Shown: positions 1-10,850, numbered from the stretch's first letter. The stretch is DNA of 22,829 bases from Chara braunii (GCA_003427395.1 BFEA01000006.1:769990-792818); one strand, 5' to 3'. The notes: generated by a model not told the origin, from the letters alone. Translations and numbers: made by a program.

Positions 1-54
<54 letters not shown>

Positions 55-95
55 ATCTAGCTGTCTATCTGTCTGTCTGTCTACCTGTCTGTTTG
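1..95. repeat. (CT)n microsatellite running into GTCT/ATCT tetranucleotide repeats
   Basis: Positions 1-52 are an uninterrupted CT dinucleotide run that is cut by the window edge. It passes into imperfect four-base repeats (gtct, atct, acct) up to about 93. No coding potential is implied. Confidence 0.95.
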
Positions 96-116
96 GACGA
101 AACATTGAGGTAAGTA

Positions 117-292
117 GAGGGCACAATGAATAATCGGTCAGAATCAGTGAAGATCCGGAAAACGAAATTGACATCACGCCCGAAGTAGGAGCTGTAGCAA
201 CAGCGAGGGCACAATGAATAATCGGTCAGAATCAGCGAAGATCCGGAAAACGAAATTGACATCACGCCCGAAGTAGGAGCTGTAGCAACGAT
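117..292. repeat. 88-bp tandem duplication, two copies
   Basis: Both copies (about 117-204 and 205-292) start with gagggcacaatgaataatcg and end in a gtagcaac block. Apart from the last few bases they differ at one clear site (agtga against agcga), so the duplication looks recent. The function of the unit is not recognised. The minus-strand open frame across it simply repeats itself and is not taken as a gene. Confidence 0.9.
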
Positions 293-900
293 GAAGAATC
301 CCGTTCGCAGCTTGAAGCCCGTTGTCATCGACAGTGGGCGATACTGATCACGGCAAAAATTCATTGTCTCTCCCGGATATCGACGTTTTATCGATGCCCT
401 GTCCTCCTCCATCTCCAGCGCATCATCCCTATAGAATCCCATCTGCTCCTCCCAAGTTTGCTGCAGGCATCTCGTATCAAGGACTGAGGGGCGATGCCTC
501 CGATCAGTCTCATCAGGTATGTTACCGCGCCTAGATTTTGCCAGTCAGTCACCCACACATCAATGCCCTGCACTCCTCAACCCAACTGGATTGCTGACAA
601 ATAGTCATTGTCAACCAAAACGGTGGTGGCCAGGGAACGATGAGGTCCCAGCAGCGTGCCCCACTAGTGCCCTATCGCTCTTCCCTGCGACACCATAGCC
701 TCCCCGACATCAACTTTTAGCAACTCAGGTCAACAGTTATCGTCGACCCTAACACAAGCCCCCAACGCCCAGACGCGACCAGGAGTGTCATGTTAGCGCT
801 GCGTTGCTGCAGCGCTAACGCGATGACCAACTTTTCGACGCTTCTAAAAAGAAAAAAGATTGAAAAAGAATTGATTAATATTATTTTCTACTTTCAAAGT
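293..900. other. No gene recognised; AT-rich end
   Basis: No protein family, RNA or repeat is recognised at 293-835. From about 836 to 900 the sequence becomes A-rich with a gaaaaagaattgattaat motif. This resembles the degenerate AT-rich repeats at 18896-19144, so this edge may be a remnant of the same repeat. Confidence 0.5.
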
Positions 901-1450
901 GCGAGGATCTGGGTCCTCGGCAGGCCTGAGGGCCCTGATACAGATGTGCCCGCCCTAAGTGAAGGCAGGCCTAACAAATCCCGAGAGGCCCATCGCTGTC
1001 AATTTCGTATTTGGGATCCAGGCAGTTGTGACGCGCCAGTTGGTTGAGGGAACCCAGGCCTGAGCAGCAAAGATTTTTGCATGGCCTTCCAGGCCTTCCC
1101 TGAAATGCAGGCCCAGGGCAAGAATCACAGCGTCATACACAGACAGTTGGGAGGGCCAACCGAACGAGGCCTAGCACCTGCAACAGAGGCACAGCCTCCT
1201 GGGGCCTACTGGAAGCTTCTGGGCAGAGGCCCAGCCCAGCCAGGCCGCCGGGGCAGGCAGACTCTTTCCATATAGGAAAGAGCTCGCTGGCTGGAGACTC
1301 ATTCAGGCACTTGGCAGTTTGTGCGGTAGCGCTGCTGGAGCAAAGGCTCGCGTGCTGCTGTGCGCTAAGGGCAAGGTGCTGCGCGCGTGTGGTCGTGCAA
1401 GAACCAGGGAGCTGCCGAGGGCAGCGCCATAGCCCAGCCTCCATAGCTGG
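901..1450 (+). repeat. Diverged LTR fragment related to the element B LTR
   Basis: Short blocks match the element B LTR (2731-3786 and 17519-18554) in the same order: gtgcccgccctaagtgaagg near 947, cgccagttggttga near 1035, actggaagcttct near 1209 and tttccatatagga near 1264. The sequence between the blocks is strongly diverged. This fits an LTR of a related family or an old remnant, rather than a third copy of the same LTR. Open frames in it (for example 1081-1275) are taken as chance. Confidence 0.6.
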
Positions 1451-1519
1451 CTGAGGCTTGGACTACAGTGAGGCGCAGAGATGGTCTTCGGGTGTACAGA
1501 GGGAAGACATGGGTGTAAG

Positions 1520-1521
<2 letters not shown>

Positions 1522-1555
<34 letters not shown>

Positions 1556-1556
1556 N
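1522..1556. repeat. (GA)17 microsatellite ending in an unresolved base
   Basis: The GA run at 1522-1555 is followed by a single N at 1556 and then a C-rich stretch. The sudden change of composition at the N, with an LTR-like fragment before and gag-like coding after, suggests that two contigs or repeat copies meet here. Confidence 0.9.
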
Positions 1557-2681
1557 CCCCCTCCTCCGGACAAGTCTTTAACCTCCACACCAACACGGTC
1601 CACCTGTACACCCCCACCCTTATCCACCACTACCTCCACGATGGTCGCTCCACCTCCCCCCTCGCCCAAGACGACAACCCTTGCTGTCACACAATCATCA
1701 ATTATCCCCCCCCAAGCAAAACCGCTTGTAACCTCATCTATTACCTCAACCATCCCCAACTATACCCAGATCATTCCACAAGTTGTGTATCTCGCTCCTC
1801 CACTACTTCCCCCAAATGCTCTCATCCCCACCAACCCTGCCAATGATTTCACCCTATTCGAGTCTCCCTCTCCCACCCTTGATTTCAACACCCTTGCCAC
1901 CATTAACCCCAGAGAAGGCAAAATCCCCCCATCATTCCGCGTCAATGAAATCCCCACCTTCTCTGGCCAACCCCATGAGGATGTCCTCCTCTTTCTCACC
2001 AAACTCCAACAAGCCTTCTTCCTTCATGGCATCCCCGTCAACCACTGGCTCCCCATCGCTGGCGGCCGACTTCTGGACAACGCTGCTCGCTGGTTGTACA
2101 CCGAAATGTCTAATCGCCATCACGCCGGTCTTCGGCCTCACACCTTCCTTGAGTGGGCCACCCTCATCACCTCCACCTTCCACCCACAGAAAACGGTCGA
2201 CGACTATATCGACCAATTCTGTCGACTCCAACAAACCGGACCAACCGAGCGTTTTGTGCAGTACGTCCGCTCGCTTCGTCAACATATCCCCTTTGACGTC
2301 ATCAACGATTTCGCTTTCATCTCCCGCGTTAAGCGCGTTTGCCGCAAAGACTTGGTGGCCGCCCTTGTCCACGATCCCCCCATGACCCTTACCGACCTCC
2401 TCACTCATACCCTCCGACTCGATCGCATCCTCTCCCCCTACAAGACCGCACCTACATCGACCCCTCCCCGCCCTCGCTTCTTCCACAACATCGCCTCCAA
2501 GGACACCACCTCCATCACCTCCTCGGACGAGTTCACCTCCCCCGACCTTGACACCCTCTCCGATCCACTAGACACCACATCACTCTCCCCCAACGAACTC
2601 TCTGCCATTCACCTCATGCAATGGAAAAGAGAGATCGCTCCAGCCGCCATTCCCCGACCACCCCCCGGGCCGCCTCAAGAC
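1557..2681 (+). pseudogene. gag: Ty3/gypsy gag fragment, element A style, cut at an adapter
   Basis: One open frame runs from the N at 1556 to the Nextera adapter at 2682; the first Met after the N is at 1641. Gag would form the capsid that packages the element RNA. The N-terminal part is rich in Pro, Thr and Ser. Then comes a typical retrotransposon capsid region: IPTFSGQPHEDVLLFLTKLQ, later LLDNAARWLYTEM and FLEWATLITSTFHP, then DYIDQFCRLQQ. The C-terminal part is acidic and Ser/Pro rich, and no CCHC knuckle is seen before the cut. Codons are C-rich and G-poor, as in the pol of element A (6842-10604) and unlike element B. Both ends are assembly joints, so start, end and true location are unknown. 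It may be the gag that element A lacks. Confidence 0.8.
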
Positions 2682-2719
2682 CTGTCTCTTATACACATCT
2701 AGATGTGTATAAGAGACAG
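2682..2719. other. Nextera (Tn5 mosaic end) mate-pair junction adapter, an artefact
   Basis: CTGTCTCTTATACACATCT (2682-2700) is followed at once by its reverse complement AGATGTGTATAAGAGACAG (2701-2719). This 38-bp palindrome is the circularisation junction of Nextera mate-pair libraries and is not genomic DNA. The gag fragment on the left and the LTR on the right were therefore joined in a library molecule and need not be neighbours in the genome. Confidence 0.97.
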
Positions 2720-2730
2720 GGTCTGCATCG

Positions 2731-3786
2731 TGCGAGGAATGAGCCCTCACAGGGGCCCTTGTCGGGCAAACGCATGTTCTGGGTAGAGGCCTCCAGCAAG
2801 CTTAGTGCCCGCCCTAAGTGAAGGCGGGCCTGAATATTCTTCAGAGGCCAAAATCTGACATTTTCATTTATGGGTATTCAGGCTGTTGCAGCCCGCCAGT
2901 TGGTTGAATGGACGCGAGAGCCTAACTAAGCTGCGTCGTACAGTTGGCCCAGCCAATGACAGTTGCGCCTGGGCACATACACACAAAACAGGGCCGATGC
3001 GTCATGAAGTGGCCACCGGCCCATGCAAAAGCAGTCCTGTTGACGTACCTACCCCGGGGTCCTGTGCAAATGCAGCAAACGGCCCAAGTCCGGAGACTCA
3101 GGCCGTGGCCAACTGTAAAGGGGTCCCGACCCTCAACTGTAGTCTGTGGCCTGGGCGCAGGAACTGGGGCCCAACAGGAAGCTGCTGGAAGCTTTCAGCC
3201 AGGCCACACGCACCATCCAGGAGGCTGCCACTTCCATAAAGGAAGAGAGGCAGCCCAGGCCAGGCATTCGGGCCCACGCAGGCAATGCAGTCACGCTGCT
3301 GCACGGCTGTATTGGATGCTGCGCTGCGGCCAGTGCTCTTGCGGGGCATGTGGAGGTGAAGTGGGGCGCTGCAGGGCAGCGGTGCGCTAGCAGCCATAGC
3401 CGGGCTGCTAGGCGCTAGGGGGTAAAAGGGGGCGATCTGGTGGTCGTCAGGGAAGGAGGCGAGTGTGTGGGTTATCAAGGTCTGTTGAGGCTGACGAGAT
3501 ACCTACCTGGTGCATGAAGAGAGGTCGACTATGGTGTTGACATCATGTACGTTGGTCTTCGAGAGTCGACGTGAGCCTGTTGCGTGAACACAGCTGTAGG
3601 TAGGATAGTCAAGTAGAGTAGGCTGGGCGCTGGGCGCCAGACAAAGGGGAGCAACTTTGGATACTATGTTGGTGTGGCCTGAGGGCTTGAACATTGGGTC
3701 ATTACTTCATTGCATTGCTCTATTTGGATGGATTCTCGGTGCAATTGTGCTCTCTGCTTGTACACGACTACTTGGACATCTGTGTG
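2731..3786 (+). repeat. Element B 5' LTR
   Basis: It matches 17519-18554 along its whole length. Counted by eye there are about 72 differences, or roughly 93 percent identity. One indel of about 20 bp near 3001-3022 makes this copy longer. It begins TGCGAGGAATGAGCCC. The match stops after gacatctgtgtg at 3786; the expected terminal CA is not obvious, so the exact 3' end may be a few bases off. No primer binding site of the initiator-Met type is visible just downstream. Open frames inside it, such as 2886-3390, recur in the other LTR and are not genes. Confidence 0.88.
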
Positions 3787-4789
3787 ATTTCGGCCCAATT
3801 GGGGAGAAATCTGTGGTTGGGGGCAGCTATCTCCAGGTACGTTATTGCCATTCCTTATCTACCCTTTCAATCTCTTCCTACCGTCAGGAAGTGAATCCAG
3901 CCTTGAGTGTCCTCTCTTTTGTGTGAGGAGTCGTGTGCGCTCTACCTTGAGAGACGACATTCTTCCCGGTGGCGCATCTGGCAGGAGATGGAGGTGCCTC
4001 TGAAGGGCCCTGGTCGTTGCACGGGTCATGGTTACCATGCCAACCCATGGGAGTAGTACACGCAGGCCATGCTGCTTTGTCCTTTGAGGCTCTTTGCTGC
4101 GCTGATAGAAGGGGTGTGCCGATTGACTGGTCCTACGCAGACGCTCCCAGACCGTCTATAAACATTTCTGGCTGGGGTCCGAACTGTCCATTGGCTGTGA
4201 TCGTCGTCCTGATTGCGACGTTAAATAATTCCTGAGAACTCTCGGGGGCTGTCGTGAAATTGCCTCTTGATCAGCCAGATCAATCGGACGTAAGGCTTGT
4301 TGCACCCGAGGATAAAGAACGGGCAGGCTGGTCATAAGCATACACCTTGGGCATAGGGGTGGGCTGTTAATGCACAACTTAGACACTGTCGCTTGATGAT
4401 GCTCACAGGCACGTTGGATACAGGGGAAGGAGATTCCAATTGGGGACTCAACTGGCAAACACTATCATACCCATTGTACATACATCTGCTGACATTAGTT
4501 TATTTTTATTTTGATTAGTTGGTTGACAGACTGCTGACACCTAACAAACAGCCTAGAGTAGGACTGTAATATTCTACCATAGTCAGTCCTTCTCAAAGCT
4601 TTTGTAGAGAACTAATCAGGATAGAAGTAAATTACGTGTACAGTTTGTGTAGATGCTATTGACACCACTTCAATGGTTGTGTAGGTAACTCACCGGATAA
4701 TTATGATTTATTTATTTTTAGCACCGGCCAGACGCATGCTGCGGCAGGTTCCAGCGAGAGTCCTAGTGCAGACAGCGTCTGCCTAGCCG
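3787..4789 (+). other. Element B leader between 5' LTR and gag
   Basis: There is no recognisable protein in this kilobase. It is partly AT-rich (4490-4720) and has a pyrimidine-rich ttatttatttttag segment ending near 4721, which would look like a 3' splice site; no splicing is claimed. By position it is the untranslated leader of element B, ending just before the gag ATG at 4790. Confidence 0.55.
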
Positions 4790-5736
4790 ATGAGTGGATC
4801 AGTCGGAGGTGAAGGTACAATTGACGATAGGAGGCAGACACGACGGGACACAGGTAGGATACCCGTAGTGTTCCAGGTCCTACTACCAGGAGACGAAAGA
4901 AGACTAAGGGCTGAAGTAAGGGCCCGTAATCTAGAGACTGCAAGGGAAGCAGTAACAGCTGCGGAGAGAGCATTGGCAGCAGCAGCTGCCAGTGTGGTAG
5001 CAATGGCTATGTCGGCAGCATCGTCTGCTGCAAACTCCCTCGGCATGCCGCATGGATGGTCCCGCTCGCAGTCCGGCTCCAGTACGTCAGGAGCTGGCTC
5101 TAGTCAGATGGCAGGCATGCAATCTAGCTCGCCGCCTCACCTTACCATGGAGCAGATGGAGCTCTAGCAGGTAGAGAGGATCCGCTAAAGGTTAGAGGAG
5201 GAACTTAAAAAGGCTACTGGCAGAGGGAAAGAGATTAGAAATAGAAGTGTCAGACTAGAGGGTAGGGAGGCAGACAAAGCTGCATTAGAGGGGTTAGATG
5301 ACTCATGCCTTGACAACACAGCAAAGGTCCTCAAGGCGAGCATCCTGTCCATGCATGCATAAATGGACAGCAAGCTGGACGCTATCCAGGACACCCTGGA
5401 CCAGATCCTGAATGCCATGCACAGGCCAGGAATCCGGCCAGCAGCTTTGCCTTTGCTGCCATTCTCAGCGATGACAGGCCCCTATGCCCCTCAGTCCGGA
5501 CCACCACCAAGCGGTACTTCAGCAGCAGCCCTATCTCAGACTGTTGCTTCTTCATCTTCTGGTTCAGCGATAGGTGCTACACCCAAGCCGCCACCTGTCT
5601 CACCAATGGGACAGTAGCAACCATGGTACCCCAAGACCCCACTGAAACCACCCCCAACCTTCTCAGGAGATCAAAAGGATGAGGCGCTTGACACTTGGTT
5701 GACAACGGTTCCAGCGTGGGTCAGAGCGAAGAGGAC
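4790..5736 (+). pseudogene. gag: Element B gag, N-terminal part, interrupted by element A
   Basis: The frame starting at ATG 4790 begins MSGSVGGEGTIDDRRQ. It has an Ala-rich, probably helical stretch (ETAREAVTAAERALAAAAAS), a Ser/Gly linker and a charged LEEELKK segment. Near the end comes the gag signature PTFSGDQKDEALDTWLTTVP. The frame stays constant but is cut by four stops: TAG 5165, TAA 5186, TAA 5360 and TAG 5615. Each looks like a Gln codon (CAG or CAA) with C changed to T. At 5737 the sequence passes straight into the LTR of element A. The capsid reading resumes at 12864, so the gene is split by the nested insertion. Confidence 0.85.
5732..5736 (+). repeat. Left target-site flank of element A (aggac)
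   Basis: The 5 bp before the 5' LTR are aggac, and the 5 bp after the 3' LTR (12864-12868) are aggat. Four of five match, and a 5-bp duplication is usual for gypsy integrases. Removing A plus one flank copy keeps the gag frame of element B (a Lys-Arg pair runs into MLVEEEV), which supports the boundary independently. Confidence 0.85.
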
Positions 5737-6209
5737 TGTTACGGACTCCGCCAGGGCTCGATTCTTGGTCTATCTTTTTGCTGTTTCGGCTACATCCCAT
5801 TTTTGGCCTGGCACCCTTTTTCCAAACCCCTCCTTTGGTACCGTAGGATTTTGGACATTTGGTGCCATGCTGCAATTCGGGCGCCACTTTCAAATACCGC
5901 ATTTTTCAGTTCTACCCTTGGGGGCTTTGCGGAAATGCCCCTGGTACCATACGTGTCACCAGTACTTAATACCGGCTCCCCGTACGTTACGGGGACCAGT
6001 CTCGTACCAGTTTTCTGCCGCTGTACTTGTGCTTCGGTGACTTGCTTCGACATTGTGTTTGGAAATCCAAGACTTCGACTTTGCGACTTTGCCACTTCGT
6101 ATCTGCGTTCGTAGAGTCGTGTCGAGTTTGCGTTAAGTTGAGTGAGTGTGTGTGTGTGCTCTCACTCTCTCCCTCTCTCTCCCAACCTTGTTGCCTCAGC
6201 CCCGTCACA
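5737..6209 (+). repeat. Element A 5' LTR
   Basis: It is 473 bp and starts TGTTACGGACTCCGCC. Its end holds a GTGTGTGTGTG and CTCTCACTCTCTCCC tract and then ccccgtcaca. Aligned by eye to 12391-12863 there are about 44 differences including two single-base indels, or roughly 91 percent identity. It keeps the canonical TG...CA ends. Confidence 0.95.
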
Positions 6210-6210
6210 C

Positions 6211-6225
6211 TGGTATCGGAGAGGC
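6211..6225 (+). other. Element A primer binding site, initiator tRNA-Met type
   Basis: TGGTATCGGAGAGGC starts 1 base after the LTR. It resembles TGGTATCAGAGC, the usual complement of the 3' end of plant initiator tRNA-Met, with one clear substitution (CGG for CAG). This would prime minus-strand synthesis. Confidence 0.8.
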
Positions 6226-6235
6226 TCGAACCCGC

Positions 6236-6561
6236 CCGACCCACCCGGCTTCATCGTCGCCATCGTCGCGTGCCACGTCATGATCGTCATCGTCGACATC
6301 GTCGTCGCCACGTCATCATCGAGACCATCGCCATCGTATCATGCCACGTCATCAGCATCATCGTCGCGTTGGTCGTGGTCGTGCCACGACATCATCATCA
6401 TCGCGATCGTCGTCGTCGTGTCACGTCATCATCGTCACTGTCGCGATCGTCGTTGTCGTGCCCCGTTTCCATCGCCGTGCCCGTCGTCCTCGTCGCCGCG
6501 GCGTGCCATCCTCGTCATCGTCGTTGCTACTTCCGCGCAGATAAGTAATCGTATTTTTATC

Positions 6562-6602
<41 letters not shown>

Positions 6603-6660
6603 CTCTTTTCTTCTTCTTATTATTATTATCTTCTTCCTCTTCTCCTTATTCTTCTTCATC
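6236..6660. repeat. Low-complexity leader: CATCGTCGTC-rich tract, (TTA)n, TTC-rich tract
   Basis: About 300 bases are built from cgtc, atcg and catc words. A perfect TTA run follows at 6562-6601, and then ttc and tta words continue to 6660. It lies where the leader and gag start of element A should be. Open frames across it read as Ile/Val/His or poly-Leu and are not credible proteins. Confidence 0.85.
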
Positions 6661-6720
6661 ACGACTCAGATCACGCTCCCGTGCAACCTCCCCTCCCCGA
6701 CTTTCGATCTTCCCCCCCCN

Positions 6721-7627
6721 CCCGTTCCGCAGGCGCGGGTCCCTCCTCGTCCTGAACACAGTCCCCAGGACCTCGTCTTGGCATCAACAACTCGTCGGCC
6801 AGCCAACCCGCCGGTCACCTCCCCCGCCCCACCGATTTCATTTGGCATCGACAATCCGTCTGCCTCCCCCCTCCTCGGTGACACCCTCTCCATCGGATGA
6901 CCCCGAGGCGTCGCAATCTTCATCACTTGAGACGCCCCCCACTGCTTCGTGTTGCTCCACCCTCTTTCCGGGTCCATCCTCTGTCACCTTCTTCGATGTT
7001 TTCGAGGAACAAGCTCGACTCGATCAGCTTGTCCGATTAGGCAACGAACAACGCCGCCTCAACACCATTATCTCCACCGCCAACTCATCCTGTTTCCACC
7101 TCAAATTCATCGCCGCCACCCTTGGTGCATCTACCACTAAGTTTCGGGCCCTCCTCAACATAGGAGCCACCGGTAACTTCATCACCGACGCGTGTGTCAG
7201 GAAAGCCGGTCTTACCTCTACCGGTTACGTCTCCCCGATTACGATCCGTCTAGGGGACAAAGACACCGCCGTCGTAGTGGACTGCACGGTTCCCAAGACC
7301 ACCATGACAGTAGGAACCCTCCGCAGTCAGGTCTCATTTGATGTCATGCATTTGATATGCGGCATCGTCTTAGGAACACCGTGGTTGGACCGCTACATGC
7401 CATACGCATTCCACCCCAACTTCCTCCGCCTCACCACCCCCCCCGACACAACCATCGACATTCCCTGTCTCCCATATCCTACCTCCCAAGACTCCGTCAC
7501 CCCACATCAATTCCTCCACATGGCCCGCATGAACCTCGACTCCGCCTACTATTGCCTTGTCCTTGACCACGAAAGTCCCGAGGACTTACTCCCAATGGAC
7601 AAACTCGATCAAGCCCCCCCCTTTTGA
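6721..7627 (+). pseudogene. pol: Element A protease (retropepsin-like) region with lost catalytic Asp
   Basis: After the N at 6720 comes a Pro/Ser-rich linker, then from 6842 a long frame. It reads a retropepsin fold: FRALLNIGATGNFITDACVR (residues about 100-119 from Met 6842) and GIVLGTPWLDRYMP further on. Aspartic proteases of this family need D-T/S-G at the active site. Here codons 7157-7162 read aac ata, so Asn-Ile replaces Asp-Thr/Ser and the enzyme would be inactive. The frame runs into a stop at 7625 just after an eight-C run (7614-7621), a likely slip that separates it from RT. The enzyme would have processed the Gag-Pol polyprotein. Confidence 0.88.
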
Positions 7628-8576
7628 CCCCGCCCTCACCTCTATCCTCGACGAGTTCAAGGATGTCTTACCTGAGTCTCTGCCTGTCGGATTACCTCCG
7701 GATCGTGGCGTATCCCATACCATCGATTTGGAGCCCGGACATTCTCCACCTTGCCGCCCTCCATACCAACTGTCGGTCCCAGAAGCCGAAGAAATCAAGC
7801 GGCAACTCAATGATCTCCTTGAAAAAGGGTTCATTAAGCCGAGTTCATCTCCCTTCGGTACTAGCTGCCTTCTTGTAAAAAAAGGTGGAACTTGGAACTC
7901 CACATGTGCACAGACTACCGCGCCTTGAACCGGATCACGATCAAATCACGATCAAGAACAAGTACCCCTTACCTCGGATCTCCGAGCTCCTTGTCGACTT
8001 CGTGGAGCCAAATATTTCACCAAGATTGACCTTCGCAGTGGCTTCCACCAGATCCGTATCCGCGAGGAGGACACCCATAAGATCGCATTCCGCTCTCGAT
8101 TCAGGACTATGAGTTCCTCGTAATGCCTTTCTGACTCACCAATGCCCCCGCCACATTTCAGTCCACCATGAATCACATCTTCTGTGACCTCCTCGAAGTC
8201 TGTGTTGTCGTGTACCTTGATGACATCCTCATCTTTAGCCCCACCTTCGAGTCCCACCTCCAGCATATTCGCCAAGAACTCTTGATCCTCAGAGAGCAGA
8301 AATTCTATGCCAAGCTCAGCAAATGTACGTTTGCCGCTTCGAGCGTCGAATACCTTGGCCATATTGTCTCCGCTGAAGGCATCCGTATGGACCTCTCGAA
8401 GGTCACAGCCCTCGCCAAGTACCCCCCGCCCAAGACCCTCCTCCAACTCCGTTCATTCCTTGGCCTTGCCAACTATTACCGCCCGTTCATTCACAACTTT
8501 TCTGAGATCTCTTACCCTCTCCACGAACTCACCCGCAAGGACGAGCCCTTCAATTGGAACGATCGCCGCCAGAACG
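7557..8576 (+). pseudogene. pol: Element A reverse transcriptase, multiply frameshifted
   Basis: It copies element RNA into DNA. Recognisable pieces in order: [108 protein letters not shown] and the catalytic VVVYLDDILIFS (YLDD at 8213-8224), then YLGHIVSAEGI and SFLGLANYYRPFI. Frame changes occur near 7890, at the 11-bp duplication 7934-7955, and near 7995 and 8105. TGA at 8132 replaces the Gly of the conserved PFGL motif. The aspartates are intact but the protein cannot be made. Confidence 0.92.
7934..7955 (+). repeat. 11-bp tandem duplication inside element A RT
   Basis: The word atcacgatcaa occurs at 7934-7944 and again at 7945-7955. One copy gives the family reading from DYRALNR into the Ile-Lys-Asn-Lys-Tyr stretch. 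The second copy shifts the frame, so it is a secondary mutation. Confidence 0.93.
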
Positions 8577-9230
8577 CTTTTCGACTTACTCAAGCAAACC
8601 ATCACCACGACCCCTGTCCTCAAGATCGCCGACCCCACTCGCCACTTCTATGTCACCACTGACGCCTCCGACTTCGCCATTGGAGCCGTACTGTCCCAAC
8701 ATTTCCCTCGTGACACCGCCGACACCCCCTCCATCAAGAACTCCCCCACTCACCCCGAGGCTCCACCCAGGGAATACCCCATCGCCTTCGCTAGCAAGAA
8801 GCTCCTTCCCGCGGAGGAATTACCCTTCCAACGAGAAGGAACTCCTCGCTGTGATTCACGCCCTCACAGTCTGGCGCCCGTATCCCAACGGGCAATACTT
8901 CACCATCCGCACTGACAACACCATCGTCTCCTCCATCCTCTCCAAGAAAGACATCACTCCACGCCAAGCCCGCTGGCTAGACTTCCTTGCCCAGTTCACA
9001 TTCACCTTTTGCCATACCCCCGACAAAAGCAACCGCGTTGCGGATGCCCTCTCTCGACGACGCGACCACAAGCCCCCCGAGAAAGTCTACGCCATCATGA
9101 CTCATATCCAACTCCTCTTATCACTCCATCACCGATACACCCAAGGCTACCTCTCTTGCCCAGACTTCGCCACCATCTACAACAAGCTCCACGATCTTGA
9201 CCCAGTCCCCGATTACTCCCTTCATGACAA
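8577..9230 (+). pseudogene. pol: Element A RNase H domain, two frames
   Basis: This is the ribonuclease H that removes RNA from the RNA-DNA hybrid. A frame change near 8577 enters RHFYVTTDASDFAIGAVLSQ, and another near 8815 leads to NEKELLAVIHALTVWRPYPN, YFTIRTDNTIVSSIL and NRVADALSRRR. The four catalytic acids (Asp in TDAS, Glu in EKELLA, Asp in RTDN, Asp in ADALS) are all kept but lie in two frames. A linker of about 50 residues follows before the integrase frame begins near 9231. Confidence 0.9.
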
Positions 9231-10604
9231 CTTCTCTACATCGATACCAAAGACACTCGCTGACTTTGCGTCCCCGATGCACGTGGTCTCCGTACTCAAC
9301 TCTTGGCCGAGCACCACGACGCCAAGACCGCAGGACACCTCGGTTTCCAGGAAACCTTCGACACCATCTCCCGCTACTTCTACTGGCCTTCCCTGCTCGC
9401 CGACGTCAAAGCATACGTTCGCTCATGCCCCACGTGTCAAGTTGTCAACCCCTCGAAGCGGACCTAACCCGGCAAGCTCCAATCATTGCCCATCCCAACT
9501 CACCGGTGGCAGTCCATCTCCATGGACTTTGTGTGCGGCCTTCCCAAGACCGACCGCGGGCATGATTGCATCTACGTCATCGTCTGCCGCTTGACCAAAC
9601 GTGCCCACTTCATCCCTTGCGCGACCTCGCACAGTGTTAAAGACGTCGCCACACTCTTGTTCGACCACGTTGCTCGCCATCACGGCCTCCCCGAGAACAT
9701 CATCAGTGACTGTGATCCTCGCTTTCTCTCACAATTCCGGAAACACCTTTTCACGGCCTACGGAACCACGCTCAAGTATAGCACTGCATTCCATCCACAG
9801 ACCGATGGACAAATAGAGAAGATGAATGATACTCTCCAAACAATCCTGCGGAAGTATTGTCATCCTCATCAACACGATTGGGATCAGTTGCTCACAGCCC
9901 TCGAGATTGCCTACAATAATGTTGTCTGCCCTTCCACCGGCATGTCTCCATTCTACCTCGATCTTGGCTACCACCCTCGCTTGCCCTCTGACTTGCTTCC
10001 TTCGCAGCTTACATCCACCCCCTGCCCCTCTCTCAATGAATGGGCAGCAACAATGAACAGACTCCTGGGAGAAGCCTTTGAAGCCATTGGACGAACCCAA
10101 GAACAACAAGCCAACAAGACTAACAAGCATAGATGCAGCGTGTCATTCAAAGTAGGGGACAAAGTTTGGCTCTCTGCCAAACGCTTTGAACCCGAACACG
10201 GCTTGCCCAAGAAACTCTCCAACAAATGGCTCGGTCCCTTCCCCATCATTGAACAAACCTCCCCCGTCAAGTACACACTCCAACTTCCCCTTGACATGAG
10301 TCGTGTCCACCTAGTCTTCCATGTCGAGTACCTAAAAGGAGACCATGAATCCCCGCCCCAGTTTGCCGACCGCCCATATCGTAGACCTCCGCGAATGATG
10401 CTACCCACATGCCTTGAATTCGTTGTCGAAACCATCATCGGTCGACGAACCACTCAGGTATTTGACCATCCGAAACCAATCACTGAATACAAAGTCAAAT
10501 GGACCGGGTACCCCGATGAAGAATCTACATGGGAACCTCTCTCTAATNTTAAGAACGCCATGAAACTTGTCCGCGCCTATGATCGTGCTAATCCTATGTA
10601 CTAG
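9231..10604 (+). pseudogene. pol: Element A integrase with C-terminal chromodomain
   Basis: It inserts the cDNA and the chromodomain would steer it to chromatin. The frame starts near 9231 with the zinc-binding HHCC region (HHDAKTAGHLG, then CPTCQ) and is broken once by TAA at 9465. The rest is open from 9486. The DDE core is complete: Asp in ISMDFVCGLP, Asp in IISDCDPRFLS and Glu in HPQTDGQIEKMN. A GPF/Y-like WLGPFPIIEQ follows, and then a chromodomain at about 10417-10595 with ITEYKVKWTGYPDEESTWEP. One base is unresolved at 10549. The protein ends with TAG at 10602-10604. It is the best preserved part of element A. Confidence 0.93.
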
Positions 10605-10850
10605 ATACCTATATAACTATGGCATAAACCCCCGTTAAACCCTCGCAACCCTGCTCTACACACACCGTTGAACCCAGCCACCCTCCCCTTGACCCTGATT
10701 CCTGATGTTTGATCTGCCCTTACCTTCGCCTAGCCTTGTCCCATCTGTCCTCTCCACTACCTCGTCTCTCTTGTCCAATGCTTGTGGACCTGTGTGACGC
10801 CGGCGATAAAGGAGCTAATGGCAAGCGCACGAGGACGATGGCCTGCTGCC

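Noticed and set aside
1932-2486. 184-codon minus-strand frame opposite gag
   Set aside because: It is a shadow of the plus-strand gag, which has clear family motifs.
2886-3390. Open frames within the element B LTRs, also at 17593-18186
   Set aside because: They lie wholly in LTR sequence, recur because the LTR is repeated, and match no known protein.
6142-6900. 252-codon open frame in the element A leader
   Set aside because: It translates microsatellite sequence (poly-Leu, Ile/Val runs) and shows no gag or other domain.
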